NCBI GenBank assembly: GCA_050084985.1
Contig: JBITNC010000001.1
Location: 164,548,001-164,612,000, forward strand
DNA length: 64,000 bases
Direction of reading: 5' to 3'
From: Nageia nagi
Taxonomy: Eukaryota > Pinophyta
In this document: positions 46,550 through 60,800 of the stretch, one piece after another
Numbering within the stretch: the first letter of the stretch is position 1
How the letters are laid out: every line of letters starts with the position of its first letter
Made by a program: the position numbers and the translations under genes
The notes under the pieces: model-generated
The model's database searches: none
What the model was told of the DNA's origin: nothing
Seen by the model: only the letters and a program-made list of their open reading frames with translations

Positions 46550-48050
46550 ACTTTATTAGTGTACTTAAAGAGGTAAGAGGCCAAGTATGGTAGCTTCCAT
46601 TCTTGTTAAGTTCTTCATTTGTACATATAGGTTTAGATATTTTATTTTTTATTATTTTTCTTGTTTCTTTCCAATTTATTTTATCTTTTTATTCCTTATA
46701 TTTATTTTGATCTTATTAACCTCATAAAAATATAATGTTAACATTAACATCCTTAAGAAAAATACTAAACTGAATACAAGCGTGCTCTTGTATGATATGT
46801 CATTTATCTTTAGTATTTGCCTACATTTGTCATTCAATTTGATGAATCTTTAGTCAAATTTTTATGTTTATTAAGTATGCTTGTCCAATTTTAGTTTCAT
46901 AGTTTTTCATGTTTGCTATTTTTATTTTCAAATAAGAATTTGGCTTTTAAGGTTTTTTGATGGCATATTGCTTGATCTCTTCTATGTTTCATTTTTCCTT
47001 TTGGCATTCATGCTAGTAATCATTTTCACTTATGATAAATAGCCTATGTTTTCATTACAAATACGAATTCATTACTTGCAAAATGTTGCATTTTCTTTAT
47101 CAATTAATTCATATTATTCATGATGGGTGAGATTGATAAATTTTACAAATTTTCAAGTCTTGATCTTTTTTATTTTTCTCATGCATATTTTTTGTTCAAT
47201 TTTTGCATTTAAGGTCATAGATGTTCATGATTTATGATTGTAATTTTTATTTTCTACCTTTCTTACTAGCATTAGACTTTAGTGTTGGAGGTCACAATGA
47301 GCATTTTTTTAAAAATGTTCTTTTATGCATACAATAAACATAGATTATCATGGACCATCATAAAAATTTAAAAATATGTTGCATGCATCATATTGAAATT
47401 AAAATATTAAAAAGTGTCAATAAATGAAGACATTCATTTTTGCATAAGTTGGAACCAAAAAATATCATCTTTTGTATTCATAATATTTTTTTAAAATATA
47501 TATAATGCTTGATGATTTCCCTAATGAAAAAGATAAGCTATGCATTCTTGATGTTATGAGAACTAGATGCAGGTTATTTTCTTGAAGAGGTGTGCATCCT
47601 AGACTTGGAAAGTGATGGTATTTTCATCCCTATTTTATCATCTAGTAGTACTATTTGCTTCTTTAGCAATGTGTCATTTTTCTCTACTTCTTGGTATGCT
47701 ATCACATATATTGTTACTTTTTGTAATATACCAATCATGTTATTCTTTTGATCCTCACTTATGCCATTCATCATGTCTTCATTCACTTATTTATGGATAG
47801 CCAATTGCTTTCAATTTTCTTATAGTTCTTTTGCTTTTATTCCATGATCTTTTTGAGTTCTTCATTATCCTCACTTTTTCTTTTCAAGTTGTTCTTTATA
47901 TCCACTCTTTTCTTCATGAGTGACACATTTCATGTGCAATGCTTCAAGATACTCTTTCAGTTTGGTTACATATGAAACAAGATATGCTTAATATATTTAG
48001 TTTATTATTTTATTTACTATTATGTAAGATAACATACAAATTTATTTTAT
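46550..48050. other. AT-rich region between protease and PMD relics
   Basis: T-rich on the plus strand. A 70-codon minus frame (47574-47786, start NEDMMNGISEDQKN) may be the decayed C-terminal side of the PMD ORF. Nothing else. Confidence 0.35.
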
Positions 48051-48399
48051 AAATTGAGTAAGTTTGTAAAGGGGAACAACCTCCATAGGGGCTCCTTATG
48101 CATCAATTGTATCTTGTTCACCTTTTTTTATCATGTTCATCCTCATTCTCTTATTCTTATTCATCATCCTCTTCTTTATTCTTTTCTCCTTCATCTTATT
48201 TTTCTCCTATTGTCATCCCTTGATTTGGTTCTACTTTGGTTGCATTCTCAAGTTCCTTCTCATCATAAATTCAAAGGATATAGGATCAACAATTTGCCCA
48301 CCAATCAATATTTTCTTGATCAAAGGGAGGGTCCTTGTTGTTCTTTGTCACTCTCATTCTTCAAGACATCATCCTATTGAGGTGTCTAATTAGAAATCT

Positions 48400-49480
48400 A
48401 ATTAGGAGTCATAACAAATAAGTTAGGATTCTAGGCTCATTTTTTGTTGAACCACTCCATATTCTTGGATGGATCAAGTACATTTTGAGCATAAATGAAG
48501 TGGCATATCATGTGGTGGGGTTAGTATGATTCCATACATAGCTTTTGATCCTAAATGTAGTATGAATTATGCTACCATATTTACTCATATACAACCTTAT
48601 CCTGCTCATAATCATGAAATGGATCATATAACATCTTGAAAGTTTGTATATTCTCCACCATTTTCCTCCATGACACTTTTCCCTTGTGCATTCATATCTC
48701 CCTCCTTCTATAGGCCCACCAATACCATGTTGGAAGGTCCTCATCCTCTAGTGGTCTAGGTAGATCAAAATGCCTGGATATCTACACATGATAATATGCA
48801 TAACATTGAAGGAAAAAAGAATGAGATACCCACTTTCCATTCTTAGAAATATCATAAATTATAGAATTCATGATAAAATTAAATCAGTATGCATGGGACC
48901 CAAGGAAATTTCATCTCCTTCAACATGTCCTTGACTACATGAAAGAGGCTTCATGAAAAATATTTATGATTTTTATCAAAGTATATGATGATATCAATGT
49001 AGGTATCCATGATGAGATAAACATAATTGGAATAATGTACCTCCCTTTTCATGGTTCAATGAATGAAGTAACCCTTCTTTAGTTGATGGTGATCCTAAAT
49101 CCTCATTAACCACTTAGAGAAAGTTATTCATATGCCCTACATATAGTCCCTCCTTCATATTGACCACTTATCCCTTCATTTTCACTTAGAGAATGTAGTA
49201 TATATCCTTAATCATGAGGGTAATTTCACCTGTAAGTAGGTGAAATATGTTGGTGCACTCTTACCAATTGCCCCATTAAGGTAGTGAGCATATCTTGGTC
49301 TACAAGAACATATGAAGCCTAAAGAAGGTGGCCCATGTTGACACTCCATAAGAGAGAAAGCTCATCAAAGGTAAGTGCATCTAACCAAGACCATATTATA
49401 TCTCAATTTTGGCTTTGTGGCTCAAGGTCCATTAGATAAATCTAGCAATGCATACATCAAGATAAGGTATGCATTAGTTA
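48400..49480 (-). pseudogene. Plant mobile domain (PMD) remnant 2, antisense to gag-protease
   Basis: On the minus strand: LTFDELSLLW, VDQDMLTTLMGQLVRVH, then in a shifted frame NIFHLLTGEITLMIKDIYYI, the F-H-x-x-x-G-E-(I/M)-T-x-x-x-x-D core of PMD. Further on (48740-48500) WYWWAYRRRE, VSWRKMVENIQTF and YDPFHDYEQDKVVYE match the later part of the domain. Many stops and frame changes. It lies between the two LTR-like repeats but reads opposite to gag-protease. Confidence 0.65.
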
Positions 49481-49489
49481 TTTATCATT

Positions 49490-50720
49490 TATATATACTT
49501 TATATTTATTATATAAATAATTATAAAATACAAGTACATTTTACATGAAAAATGCTATTTTTCATATACAAAGACCTGGTAATATAGTGATTATAAAAAC
49601 TTTCATTCTACCCACCTAGTGCCATTGAGAGATAGATGAACTATACTAATTATGTATCACATTAGACCTTAAAATTTAGTGATAAAATTGAAAACTAAAA
49701 AGCTATAATGAAAAAATAGAAACATTCACATTTCCACAACTAGAAACTTTAAAATCATAAAACCCTTATTTAAACCTAAAACCCTGGAGATCGTAGTGAT
49801 GAATTGGATAAAATACACCCTACAATTTCAAAAAAAATAAAAAATCTTATAAAATATAATAAAAATGAACATATAGAGAGAATTTAACTTACCACATGAG
49901 TCGCCAACTTATTGTTGTGAGAGAGCTACTCCCTATGACCAATTTCATCTTTTAATACCATGGTTGATGGTAGGAAGTCATTAATGATGATCACACTATC
50001 ATATAAATGCTTAGTTATCACATATAATTTAGCTAACCCTTATAAATTAAACCTTAATACTAGAGTTCAAAATCATAGAAGACAATGCACAAATGAAACA
50101 TACCGCTCCCCTTTTTATTAAAATTCATTAGAACACCTTTTTGAGATAAAAATATGAAATTAGATATGTAGGAGACCTAATCACATATACAAAATAAAAT
50201 TTTATCTTCATCTTCAAATTGAAAATCCCTTTAAATTTTAAAAAAATTCAAGGTAACCTCATAGGGTTGATACTGCTATTAGTTTCCACTAGGAAAAAGA
50301 ACAAAAAGGTTAGTAAGTGTAAGAAAGAAACTTCAAAGCAATAAGTGAATATCAAAAAGTTCAATCCAAAAGATTTTTCAAGGTAGAAAATTCAACAAAC
50401 ATTTTCCTCAAGAATAATAATGTTAATTCTAGAAAAGAATTTCAAAATATTGGGTATATGAAAGCATGAAATATGTGGAGGCATGCTCTCATGAAGATAC
50501 ACAAGAAGTTATCTCAATCCTTCACCTTTTTTTTATGTAAGTACAATGGTACGATCTTCTTACATACACCATTTTGTTTAAGGATTCATAATTGCATACT
50601 TGATAATATATCATGATGTATTGTATGTTCTATCCTTCTATCCTTTGTTCCTTCATATGCTAGAAAATTAGTCATCACATATCCTTTGTATGCTCTCATA
50701 TTTTTTGGTTAGGTTTTGAA
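49490..50720. other. AT-rich stretch, nothing recognised
   Basis: No frame and no clear repeat. Confidence 0.4.
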
Positions 50721-50990
50721 TTAAAATCAATGTATATGAATGGGATTCTTGATATCACCATGATGATGAATTAGTCCATGAATGGGGTATGAGGTATTTT
50801 CATGATGAAAATATGTGTTCTTTATAATATGCTTTTATATATGTTTGAAAAATATTGTATTTATTAAAAGATGAGTGTATGCCTAAAAAATGTCTATGAA
50901 TGGGGTATTAGGTTATACTATGACAACATATGATAGTCTATAAATGGAGAATTTATTACTTCCATGATGAGATATATTATATTAATTTCA
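50720..50990. repeat. Degenerate tandem repeat before the right LTR-like segment
   Basis: TATGAATGGGGTAT(G/T)AG and CCATGATGA phrases recur about three to four times at 60-100-base spacing. Confidence 0.45.
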
Positions 50991-51000
50991 TCTTTTCTCC

Positions 51001-51280
51001 TTATTGTTATATCATTTAAGATGAATATATTATTTCATATTTGCTACTGCTAATGATATGACTTTATAAGATGAATACATCTGCTTTTTGAATATGTTAT
51101 TTTTTTTCCTATCATCATAGGTTCTTTGCATTTGATAGTATGATATAATGAGATGAATATTATTCTCATTGATCTACTCTATTATATTTGAGATCATTTA
51201 TTTCCTTATTATTTTATGCTTAGTCAATTCATATGATACATAGGTTCATTCAATAATACTTTCCTATATTTTATTGGAAT
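51001..51280 (+). repeat. Right LTR-like repeat of the decayed gypsy element
   Basis: Matches 43300-43440 and 44228-44385 with the middle missing. Together they bracket gag-protease and the antisense PMD. Confidence 0.55.
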
Positions 51281-51773
51281 TGCAATGTTCACTTAGGAAC
51301 ATTTAGTTCTTATTAATTTAAAATAAGAATAAATGTAATGTTTAGATACCCAATTTTAAGAAGGAACTAAAGCCCACTCATGTAATAAATAATCCAATGT
51401 ATATTTATAATGGTCGGGCATTGAATAATAATCAAAGTGGGCTCCTTTATATATAAATACAACTATGTGGCTATAGTATTGAATGTAAGTGAAATGAACT
51501 AGAGCATAGTTTATTATCATTCCTTTTTTTTTTTATTTCACTCTCATAATAATATTTTAAGAGTTCTTAAAATAGAAAGTGATATTTTTGACTTGTAGGT
51601 TGAAATATAAAATAATGTTATAGTTTAATGAAAATTTTTAGTATCATAATGAAAGCAACATCTTTATATCATTTCATTAGTTTTTTATGAAATAATAATT
51701 TGCACTAGAATTATATTTCATTAAAATGCAATATAAAGAATATTATTATTGATATAATTATATTTGTATAGCT

Positions 51774-51926
51774 ATGGGTTGATTTGGTTACATGTGGACC
51801 TTGCTGTGTCTTGAGTCCCGTGTTCAATTCCCACTAGCTATAACATATATTGTACTCCCCATACAATTTTCCCATAGACCATTGTTGGTCTGCTGTGGAC
51901 ATTAATAAACTTTATTTCTTTCTATT
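51774..51926 (+). mobile_element. SINE copy 2
   Basis: A box TGGGTTGATTTGG at 51775 and B box GTGTTCAATTCCCAC at 51820. Then GTACTCCC and AGACCATTGTTGGTCTGC, with tail TTAATAAACTTTATTTCTTTC. Same layout as 44726-44872. Confidence 0.7.
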
Positions 51927-51939
51927 TAATAATGTCTTT

Positions 51940-53040
51940 TTATTTTAGATGCTAAAATAATATACTAAATTTTTAAATTTTAAAAAACAATAATAAGATT
52001 CAATATATATAACTATAGAGGCATTTATAAAATTTAATATACCTTAAACTTTATAACACTAAACTAAAAAAAGGCCTTTAGCAATGAATCAAAACCCTCA
52101 ATAAATAGATTTAGTGGTGATATCACAACCACCATTATTGAGGGTATTGATTAAAGTATCAAATCTAAGGTGGCAAGTCAAACTTGCTAGTGTAAAGTTA
52201 AATTTCCTATCACATAAGCTCCTTAAATTGACCTTCAGGTATTTAAGGTGATGATGTTTACTAGCCATATTAGAATTTAAGAGGGTGGGTTATGCCTATT
52301 GCCAAATATTTATTATTTTAAAAATAATAGGTATAATATTGAAGCATTCTTTCACCATGTGGAAGAATACTTCCAAACTACACCATCCTTGGTTACCTGA
52401 GGTTCAACATGAAGCTCAATCATAGTGCTGGCCATAGGTTCTCAAAGGATGGACCAATGGAACTAATCGATCACCATTCAATTCTTACTCATCCTAGTCC
52501 AAGGATTGGCAACACCCAAAGGAACACTTAATTACATGTCAGTAATGATCTAGTCCATGGATATGAAATGACCTTGAGTGCATCATATGAAATGATCTAG
52601 ATGTACCAACATATGATATGAAGTGATCCAATAACTTCAAGTACAAAAAGTAGTAAAAGGTTACTTTACCTATAGGAAATGAAGCAATTAAGGTTTTCAA
52701 CTATGCATACTCATCTCTAAGTCTATAACCATTCACAACTAGAATGATGTCATTGTCTAGAACCCAATATAGTATAGTTTATCAGGATAAGTATGCTTTA
52801 TCCCATACTATGTGATTCTAAAAGAAAATACATGAAAAAGAAGAATTAGGTCATATAGGAAAGGTAAAACCTAGAAAAAATGATATTCCATAACAATGAT
52901 ATTAGTAACTACACTTACTCAATATTTCTATAGCAACTCTTGCACTAATATCTTTGGTGTTGAGATGTAATTTGTAGTTATTCATTTGCAAAGTATAGTC
53001 CTATTACAATCATTTGGGTAGAATTATATAATTCTTGATG
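51940..53040. other. Intergenic stretch, nothing recognised
   Basis: AT-rich. Short words TATGATATGAA(A/G)TGATC recur near 52580-52640 and again at 57410-57590. No frame of interest. Confidence 0.4.
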
Positions 53041-53049
53041 TGAGTGTTA

Positions 53050-53308
53050 TAAAAAACATGCCAAAAAGTGACCAAAAACCTTTTTTATCTTGTACAATTA
53101 GACCAAAAGTGATAAGTTGGCCTCCAACATCCTATGTTCTAAAATGATGCAATTGTACTAGTATAGAAGTGATAAGTTGGAAAAAATGTACTTGTAATAC
53201 TTGTATAAATACAAAAAAATATGTGGTTCCCAAATGCTGCATCTTATGTTGAAATTGTATACCATATTTGAATCATTTGAGCATAACTGAACTATAGAGC
53301 ATAATCTT
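53050..53308 (+). repeat. ~250-bp satellite unit left of the LINE
   Basis: Contains AGACCAAAAGTGATAAGTTGG, ATGTGGTTCCCAA, CATCTTATGTTGAAA and ATTTGAATCATTTGAGCATAA in the same order as the units right of the LINE. It breaks at CATAATCTT, where the LINE begins. Confidence 0.8.
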
Positions 53309-56102
53309 TTTTTTTCAAGGTAAATGATTTTATTTCCAAAAAAGAGGAAAATGAGGTTTATGGTTGAACCCAAAATAGATTACAAAGTATCCAAAGGATA
53401 TTCAAATGAAGCCCATGAAAGAAAAATGAAGATTACAATTTGAATATCATAATAAAATAACATTCTAGATAGATACTAATATTCCTATGCAAAAAATTAC
53501 TTGGACTTCACACATAAGCCCCTAGACTGGCTTGTTAATGCATCCAACATGTGAAGTGAGTCATGTTTTGACCATAAGACCTAGCTACTAGTAGCGATTC
53601 ATCACCAATCTGCCAAGTGATCTTGGATGTTTGTGAGAGGTAGTCCACCTAACCCATTAGAATCGTTGTTGCCTTACGAATTTGCTGATTTTCCATCCAC
53701 CTTTGCTGGTTAATAAGATTTAGATTGTAAAGCTCCTATTTATGCTCTATATTTGCTTAACTATGTTCCCTCTCATCCTATGGCTATGCAATGGGTTGAA
53801 ATGATATTTCTACAAGCACTTTAACATAAACTAATTTAAGTATACCTTGGTGAGTTGGGAGACCATGCCAAATCTATCTTGCTTTCTCCATCGATATTTG
53901 GATCGAGTGAGCAAGGAAATACATAAAATTCATATTATGATCCAAAAAATGATTCATAGGTGCCATATGGAGGCTCAAAACCACTACATTATATCCTTCC
54001 AAAGTGAAATAAGCAACAATTATGGAGTGAATTGCTCTCCAATCGGGTGGTAGATGATAAGGATTATACCCTAAATGAAGACACTTCATGGGTGTTACTC
54101 TTTCCATAAAAAAGTTCACTGTTTGATGTTTGTCCTTCATTTCTTATCTAAGCTTCATTCTTACTTAAGGCAAACTAGTAATATACATAATGTTGAATTC
54201 ATCGAAAGAAAAAGTGACTACCCCTACCACAACTTTACCATTTTCCCAATTCTGAACAATGGCTCTTGATAAATTAACATCATGCCTCTTTAGTAAATTA
54301 TGCAATTTTAAAATTACATCTAGTATATCCCATAAACATGCATCCTCATTTAATCTTCTGTTATTAGCTAGTTCTATCCTATGAGGATCCATGGCTTCAA
54401 ACCTGCACACTACACCAAAATTTATGTTGGCCTTCTTGAGAATAATTTGTATTAGATACATAACAAGGAATCTATGAAAATTAAGCATGGAGGGTGAATT
54501 ATGATAGACATTAGATAGATTTGAAGTGTATGAATTATCCCCTTTATGCAATGAAGTATTAATGATCAACAGACTTAGAGCATGCAAGTATTCATAGGTG
54601 GCATGTGGCAAGCAAGTGAACTGACTGTGCATCCACCATTGAACCTTCTCCCTTCTCTGCATGTGTGTAACTCCTTCATTACATCTCAAACATTGAGGTT
54701 TGTTCTAGTCCATTATGATATCGAGGAAGTACCTAATTTCCTTACTTTTCTTTGTAATCATCATTAAACATAGTAATTAGGTCCATTTTACCAAAGTCTT
54801 CATCTACCTTGAAATGATTTGTCCCCCATATCACATTCTCTATAAACACTTTCAAGGCCCATTTGAAAAATTCCTTAATACTTGAGCTATTCTCCTTAAA
54901 CATATGTGAGTTTCATTACTTCCACACACTCCAACAACAAATATGATCTAATAGGATTGTGCTCTTCTCTTTTTTCAAATTCAATTTTTTTGGAATTGAA
55001 TATTGCTCCAAGAGATCCCTTTTGTTTTAGGCATAACCCAAACTAAATTGAGACCTTGTAGTGTTAAGTGTAACACTTGAGTCATGAAATAAGAATGAAT
55101 TAGGATATGATTTTTTTCCTCCTCCACTTGATGACAAAGAAAGCATTTAATCACCCAATTGGAAGCTCCTATGGCAAAGAATATCTATAGTTAAAATTGC
55201 TTCATGTCCAATTGTATAGAGAAAGAAAGCTAGTTTTGGAAATAAACTTTTGCCCACACTTTTTTCCAAATTTGCTATATAGGAGCTTCCTCATTCAGCC
55301 AAGAGACTGTAACCTTGATGCTAAACTTGTCATTTTTTACAAAGGTACAAACAATTTGATCATTAGTGTTGATTTCATCCAAATTAATGCTTTGAAGCTC
55401 CTTTCTAATAATGTCTAACTGAACATTGATATTATTATTGTGCTCCTTTGAATGTGCCATTCACCAATCCCATTTTCTATTCTAATGTAATATTGAGCTT
55501 TAACACCTTGATGCAATATTTCCTAATTAGAAATGTACTTCATCTCCTTATAAGTTATTAGACATTCCCTTAGCCAAGTGTCTTCCCAAAAGAAGACTTG
55601 ATGACCATTTTTAATTTTCCAAGCTACATTTTGTAACATCATTCTCTTTGTGGCTCTTAAAACATTCTAGAAGATTGAGCCTATAGGATGAACCATTAGT
55701 TCTAATAAAAGAATTTACTCCTTCAAGGTATTTATCCTTGCATATCTTAACCCATTCCACTGCATCATTGTAATCAAGTTTTCAAGGTAATTTTGCTCTT
55801 AGAATTTTCATTTTTCTCAATCCTAAACCCACTTTATTATTATCTTGATGAAATTTATCCCATGCTAATAGAGACCATTTCTATTTCTCCTCTGTTCCAG
55901 CTCACAAAAATCTATGATAGATTCTATTAATCTCATAACTTACTGAAGTTGATATTTTGAATGCTATAGAGCTATATATGGGCATACTTTGAAGAGTTGA
56001 TTTTATTAGTTGAAGTTTACCAACATGGCTTAAAGTTGCTTCTTTCCACCTTATCAATTTTGAATTATTTTTAAAAATAATGGTATCCCAAAAATCTTTC
56101 TC
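53309..56102 (-). mobile_element. 5'-truncated L1-type LINE inserted into the satellite
   Basis: Non-LTR retrotransposon, minus strand. It starts at 56102 within the C-terminal part of the reverse transcriptase: KLIRWKEATLSHVGKLQLIK, STLQSMPIYSSIAFK, the W-(K)...L-S-x-x-G-K-x-x-L-I-K-S-x-L pattern of plant LINEs. Then comes a zf-RVT-like region: NDKFSIKVTVSWL, IWKKVW, CFLCHQVEEEKNHILIH and LVWVMPKTKGISW. It ends in a nine-A tail (T-run at 53307-53315). A 9-bp duplication CATAATCTT flanks it (53300-53308 and 56103-56111). The endonuclease and RT catalytic site are absent (5' truncation), and internal stops are present. Confidence 0.82.
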
Positions 56103-57400
56103 CATAATCTTCATATCCAAAAATAGGACCCAAAAGTTGATGTGACCAAAAGTGATAAGTTGGCCTCATCCACCTTGTATTTCAAAATGATGCAACTGTA
56201 TCAATCCAAAAGTGGTAAGTTCACAAAAATATTTGTAATACATAGCCAAATATAGAAAAAATAAGTAATTCCTAAGTGTTTCATCTTATGTTGAAATTGT
56301 AGACCATATTTGAACCATTTGAGCATAATTAAAACTGTAGAGCATAATCTTCATGTCCAAAAAAGGGCCCAAAAGTTGATGTGACCAAAAGTGATAAGTT
56401 GGCCTCATCTATCCTATGTTATGAAAAGATGCAATTGTACCAATCCAAAAGTGGTAAGTTAGCAAAAATATGCTTGTAATACTTAGCTAAACATAGAAAA
56501 AACATATGATTCCCAAGTGTTGCGTATTATGTTGAAACTATAGACCATATTTAAATAGTTTGAGCATAATTGAAATTGTAGACCATATTTGAAAAATTTT
56601 AGCATAATTTAAAGATTAGACCATATTTAAATAATTTGAGCATAATTGAAACTGTAGAGCATAATCTTCATGTTCAAAAATATTGTACAATTAGATCAAA
56701 AGTTATAAGTTGGCCTCATCCACCCTATGTTCTAAATGGATACAACTATACCAATATAAAAGTGGTAAGTTAGTAAAATCAATCTTATAATACTTAGCCA
56801 AACATAAAAAAATCATGTGGTTCCCAAGTGTTGCATCTTATATTGAAACTGTAGATCATATTTGAATCATTTAAGCATAATTGAAATTGTAGATCATAAT
56901 ATTCATGTTTAAAGATAAGGCACAAAAGCTAATGTGACCAAAAGTGAGAAGTTGGCCTCATCCACCCTATATTGTGAAATGGTGCAACTATTCCAATCCG
57001 GAAGTGGTAAGTTGCCAAATATAGAAAAAGCATGTGGTTACTAAGTGTTGTATATTCTGTTGAAACTATAGGCCATATTTGAATAATTTGTGCATAATTG
57101 AAATCGTAGAATATAATTTTATGTCCAAAAATATTTTACAACTAGACCAAAAGTGATAAGTTGGCCTCATCCATCCTATGTTGTGAAATGATGCAATTGT
57201 ACCAATCCAAAAGTGGTAAGTTGATAAAAACATGCTTGTAAAACTTAGCCAAATATAGAAAAAATATGTGGTTCCCATGTGTTTCATCTTATGTTGAAAC
57301 TATATATCATATTTGAATCATTTGAGCATAATTGAAAATGTAGATCATAATATATATTCTAAAATGATGCAACTGTATCATGTGTTCTAAAATGATTCAA
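56103..57400 (+). repeat. ~210-300-bp satellite array right of the LINE (about five units)
   Basis: Units begin near 56138, 56380, 56693, 56936 and 57145 with GACCAAAAGTGATAAGTTGG and all contain CCAATCCAAAAGTGGTAAGTT, TTGTAATACTTAGCC, GTGGTTCCC and TTTGA(A/G)CATAATTGAAA elements. The second unit has a local tripling of a ~45-bp ACCATATTTRAATAATTTGAG segment (56530-56660). No coding content. Confidence 0.85.
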
Positions 57401-57830
57401 TTACACCATATGATATAAAATGATCTAAATACACTACATGACATGAAAAAATAATAGGATATGATCTAAGTATCTTTGAAACCTCATGAAGTGATAGAAG
57501 CATCAAATTTGCTATTTGAAACCTCCAATAAATTCATACCTCATACTGAACTATCTAAATAGATCATGTGATATGAAATGATCTAAGTAAATAATATAGT
57601 CTAAAAGTAACTCCCAAATTTAATATTTAATTATATTCACCTATTACAAAAATAAAGAATGAATAGGCAATAAATAATAACATTTCCAACAACTTATACA
57701 TTTAAACATGTTATAAAATATGGATATACAAGTTTAGTATTTAAATATATAACATATATTAGGATTCCAATCAAGATACAAGATAATGCTCACAAATATA
57801 TACCCTCAAAATCACCATGAGCATTTTGAA
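57401..57830. other. AT-rich spacer between satellite and CACTA relic
   Basis: Repeated short words (GATATGAAATGATCTAA) but nothing else. Confidence 0.4.
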
Positions 57831-60800
57831 TTTTTCCATCATTTGCATTATCATCTTGTGCAATTTCAAGTTCAATGAAATCTATTGCTCTAGGGACATT
57901 GGCATAATCTACATCATATGCTTGAATGTCTCTTATCGCTCTTGGAGGCAATATAAGAGCCACATAACAACTAGGTTCTCTAAATCTTATACATAAAATA
58001 CTTCTTTGGATTATGATACTAGAATAAATGTATCATATTATCATCTATCCCCACATTGTAATTTGTTCATGTTGACCTTTGTGAAGTCCATTTCATCATT
58101 TTTACATCCACTCTTCTTTTCAAGAATATTCACCCACTCATGTTTGAATATAGTGTGTTGAAATTGATAACAATACAACACAATTATTTCTCTAATAACA
58201 CCATAATATGTAATTATTTTAAGCACCATGTTTGTGTCTTTTGTGCTTGATTTTCACCTGATAATTACATTGATACACACACACACCACTATTTTTAGTT
58301 ATTCTTTTCTCATCTATGTATTTGGTATTAAATATATAATTATTGATGAAATGGCCTAAAAATATGGTGTCAACTTGATTCAAACCACGTACCAACCATT
58401 CCATTGTGTCAAATTCATCACCATTTTGTTGATTTCCATCTCTTCAACATTGAAACAAAGAATAATAGTTAGAATATGAATGTAGAATATTACATGATGA
58501 TCAGTATTAATATTAGCATAATAAGCTAATCTCATAGATAAGGAATGAATTTATAAATATGATTTGTTTGTAACCATGCTTCATCTCTCACTGCATGAGG
58601 GTTGGATTCCTTGATACTCATCTTGTGCTTCTTGATTTGGTCCAAATTTTATCAAGTATAGTTGAATTTAAATAATATTTAACTATAAAATTAAAATAAA
58701 TAGACATGTACTCTACCCAATGTTGAACTTCATCCATATTAAGGAGAACACATCGATAGGATTTCTTGAGAGAAATGGGATCTAACTTAAAGAATTTTCT
58801 AGTAAAAATTACCCTCCCGTAGACTATAGTCTCTTTTTCTTCATCAATCCCTACCTAATTACGATTGATTGCCTTTAAACCTCTGATGTTGTCTATATAG
58901 AATAAAACATATTCCTCAATGAGATACCATTTTGCAATACAACCTTCAATCCTATCCTAGTTCTTTACATAACCTTTATAAAAATTCATAATTATGAGAA
59001 AGAAAATAAATATTTTTGATTTTATGAGTCACTAAATTTTTTTATAAAAATGGTGGTTTATGAAACTGATAAATGCATACAAACCTCTCGAAAGGGTACA
59101 TACATTGATATTGCACATGTCCACATAGAAGTACCTCCTACACCAAGTGCACTATTAAGTGTATCATGATATCAAAAAATTAAGTAAGGAAGTATTTTTC
59201 AAGAAAACATAACATCTTCACAATCTCTTCCTATAATTTCTTCATTTTTATGGGATATACCACTTTTACGCAAAGATCTTTATCGAACATGCACACCTTA
59301 CAAATGTTTGTTTGTACAATATTTTCAAGCACATATCATTATTCTATTGAAAGAAGATAATTCAAGAGAACATGATCAATGTCTGATTTCATATTGATAA
59401 TATTAAGTTCTTTCATAGATACATATATACTCATTTTTGAACTATATCCATCAGGCAATTTCAAATTGTAAAATATTTGATAGAAAATTTATTTCTCATT
59501 TTTTGATAGATTTTAGGGTACTTCTAGAAGATATGTCTTTTTTTTTTTAATTATTGGCCATAATGGTTTCTTGATCTTCATATTTAATAAATCCTAATGG
59601 GATTTTTTACCATCCTTTGACTTTCCTTCAATACTTAGAAATGTTTCTAATAGGTCTTCGCAAACATTCTTCTCCATATGCATCACATCCAAGTATATGT
59701 TGTTCATAACTAGAAACATCAAACTAAAATTACTAAATATTTAGATATATAACAACAAATATAGAACTTAAATTGCATGTTATACCTCCCAATATGACAA
59801 ATTGAAGAGTATATATTTCTTCTTCCATCCTACTACAAGAGACATGCTATGATAATCCTTCTTGCATTTCCCTTTTTTTGATTCCCTCTTTTCCCAATAT
59901 ATTAGGATTCCCTATATTTTTTCACAATATTTTAGTCCTAGTTAAATATTTTGGTGTTTTATCTTGCTATTATTGGCCATTGAAAGATGTTTTTTGACAA
60001 TGAAATGGATGATATTTAGGAAGGAATCTCCTATGGACCAAGTAAATGATCTTTTTATTGCATTTAATATATTCTAAATATTTTTTTTCACCATATATTG
60101 AACATATTACTATTCCCTTTATCATACATCCTAACATGTTTCTATAAGTAGGAAAATCATGAATGAACCACATCAATATTGCTCTCATATTGAATATAGT
60201 ATTGTGAAATGCATCATAAGTTTGCACTCCTTCAACACATAATTTGTGCAAGTCATCAACCAATGACTATAGAAAAATAATAATATCTTTTCCTAGTTAC
60301 TTGGGACCAAACATTAACAATTTGAGCATTGAATAATTTCTCTTCATTGATATTGATGGAGGAAGGTTGTAAATGACCAACATAATGGGCCAATAATTGT
60401 TACCAAAACTAAAATCATCAAAGGGGTTTAACCCATTGGTTGAAATTACCAATTGTACATTTCATGGATCATTAATAAAATCTAACCATTTATCATCTAT
60501 CATTTTACATGATGGAAAGTCGATTGGATTTTATATATTGATATATGAAATCTTATGCTAGGAATACCAAATCATATTCTTTGCAACAATTGTAGAGCTA
60601 CAAGAAGAAATAAACTCACTTTAGCCACATCCAACATTGTTGAAATAAAAAAATACAAGTAAGGTAATGGTATAAATAAAAATATTTACCTTTACATTCT
60701 CTACAATCTTGATATAATGGGGATATACTTAAAACACCTTTGCAATAATCTTACTATGTTGTTTAATTTTTGAATGAGGGGTAATTTTCTAATAAGAAAC

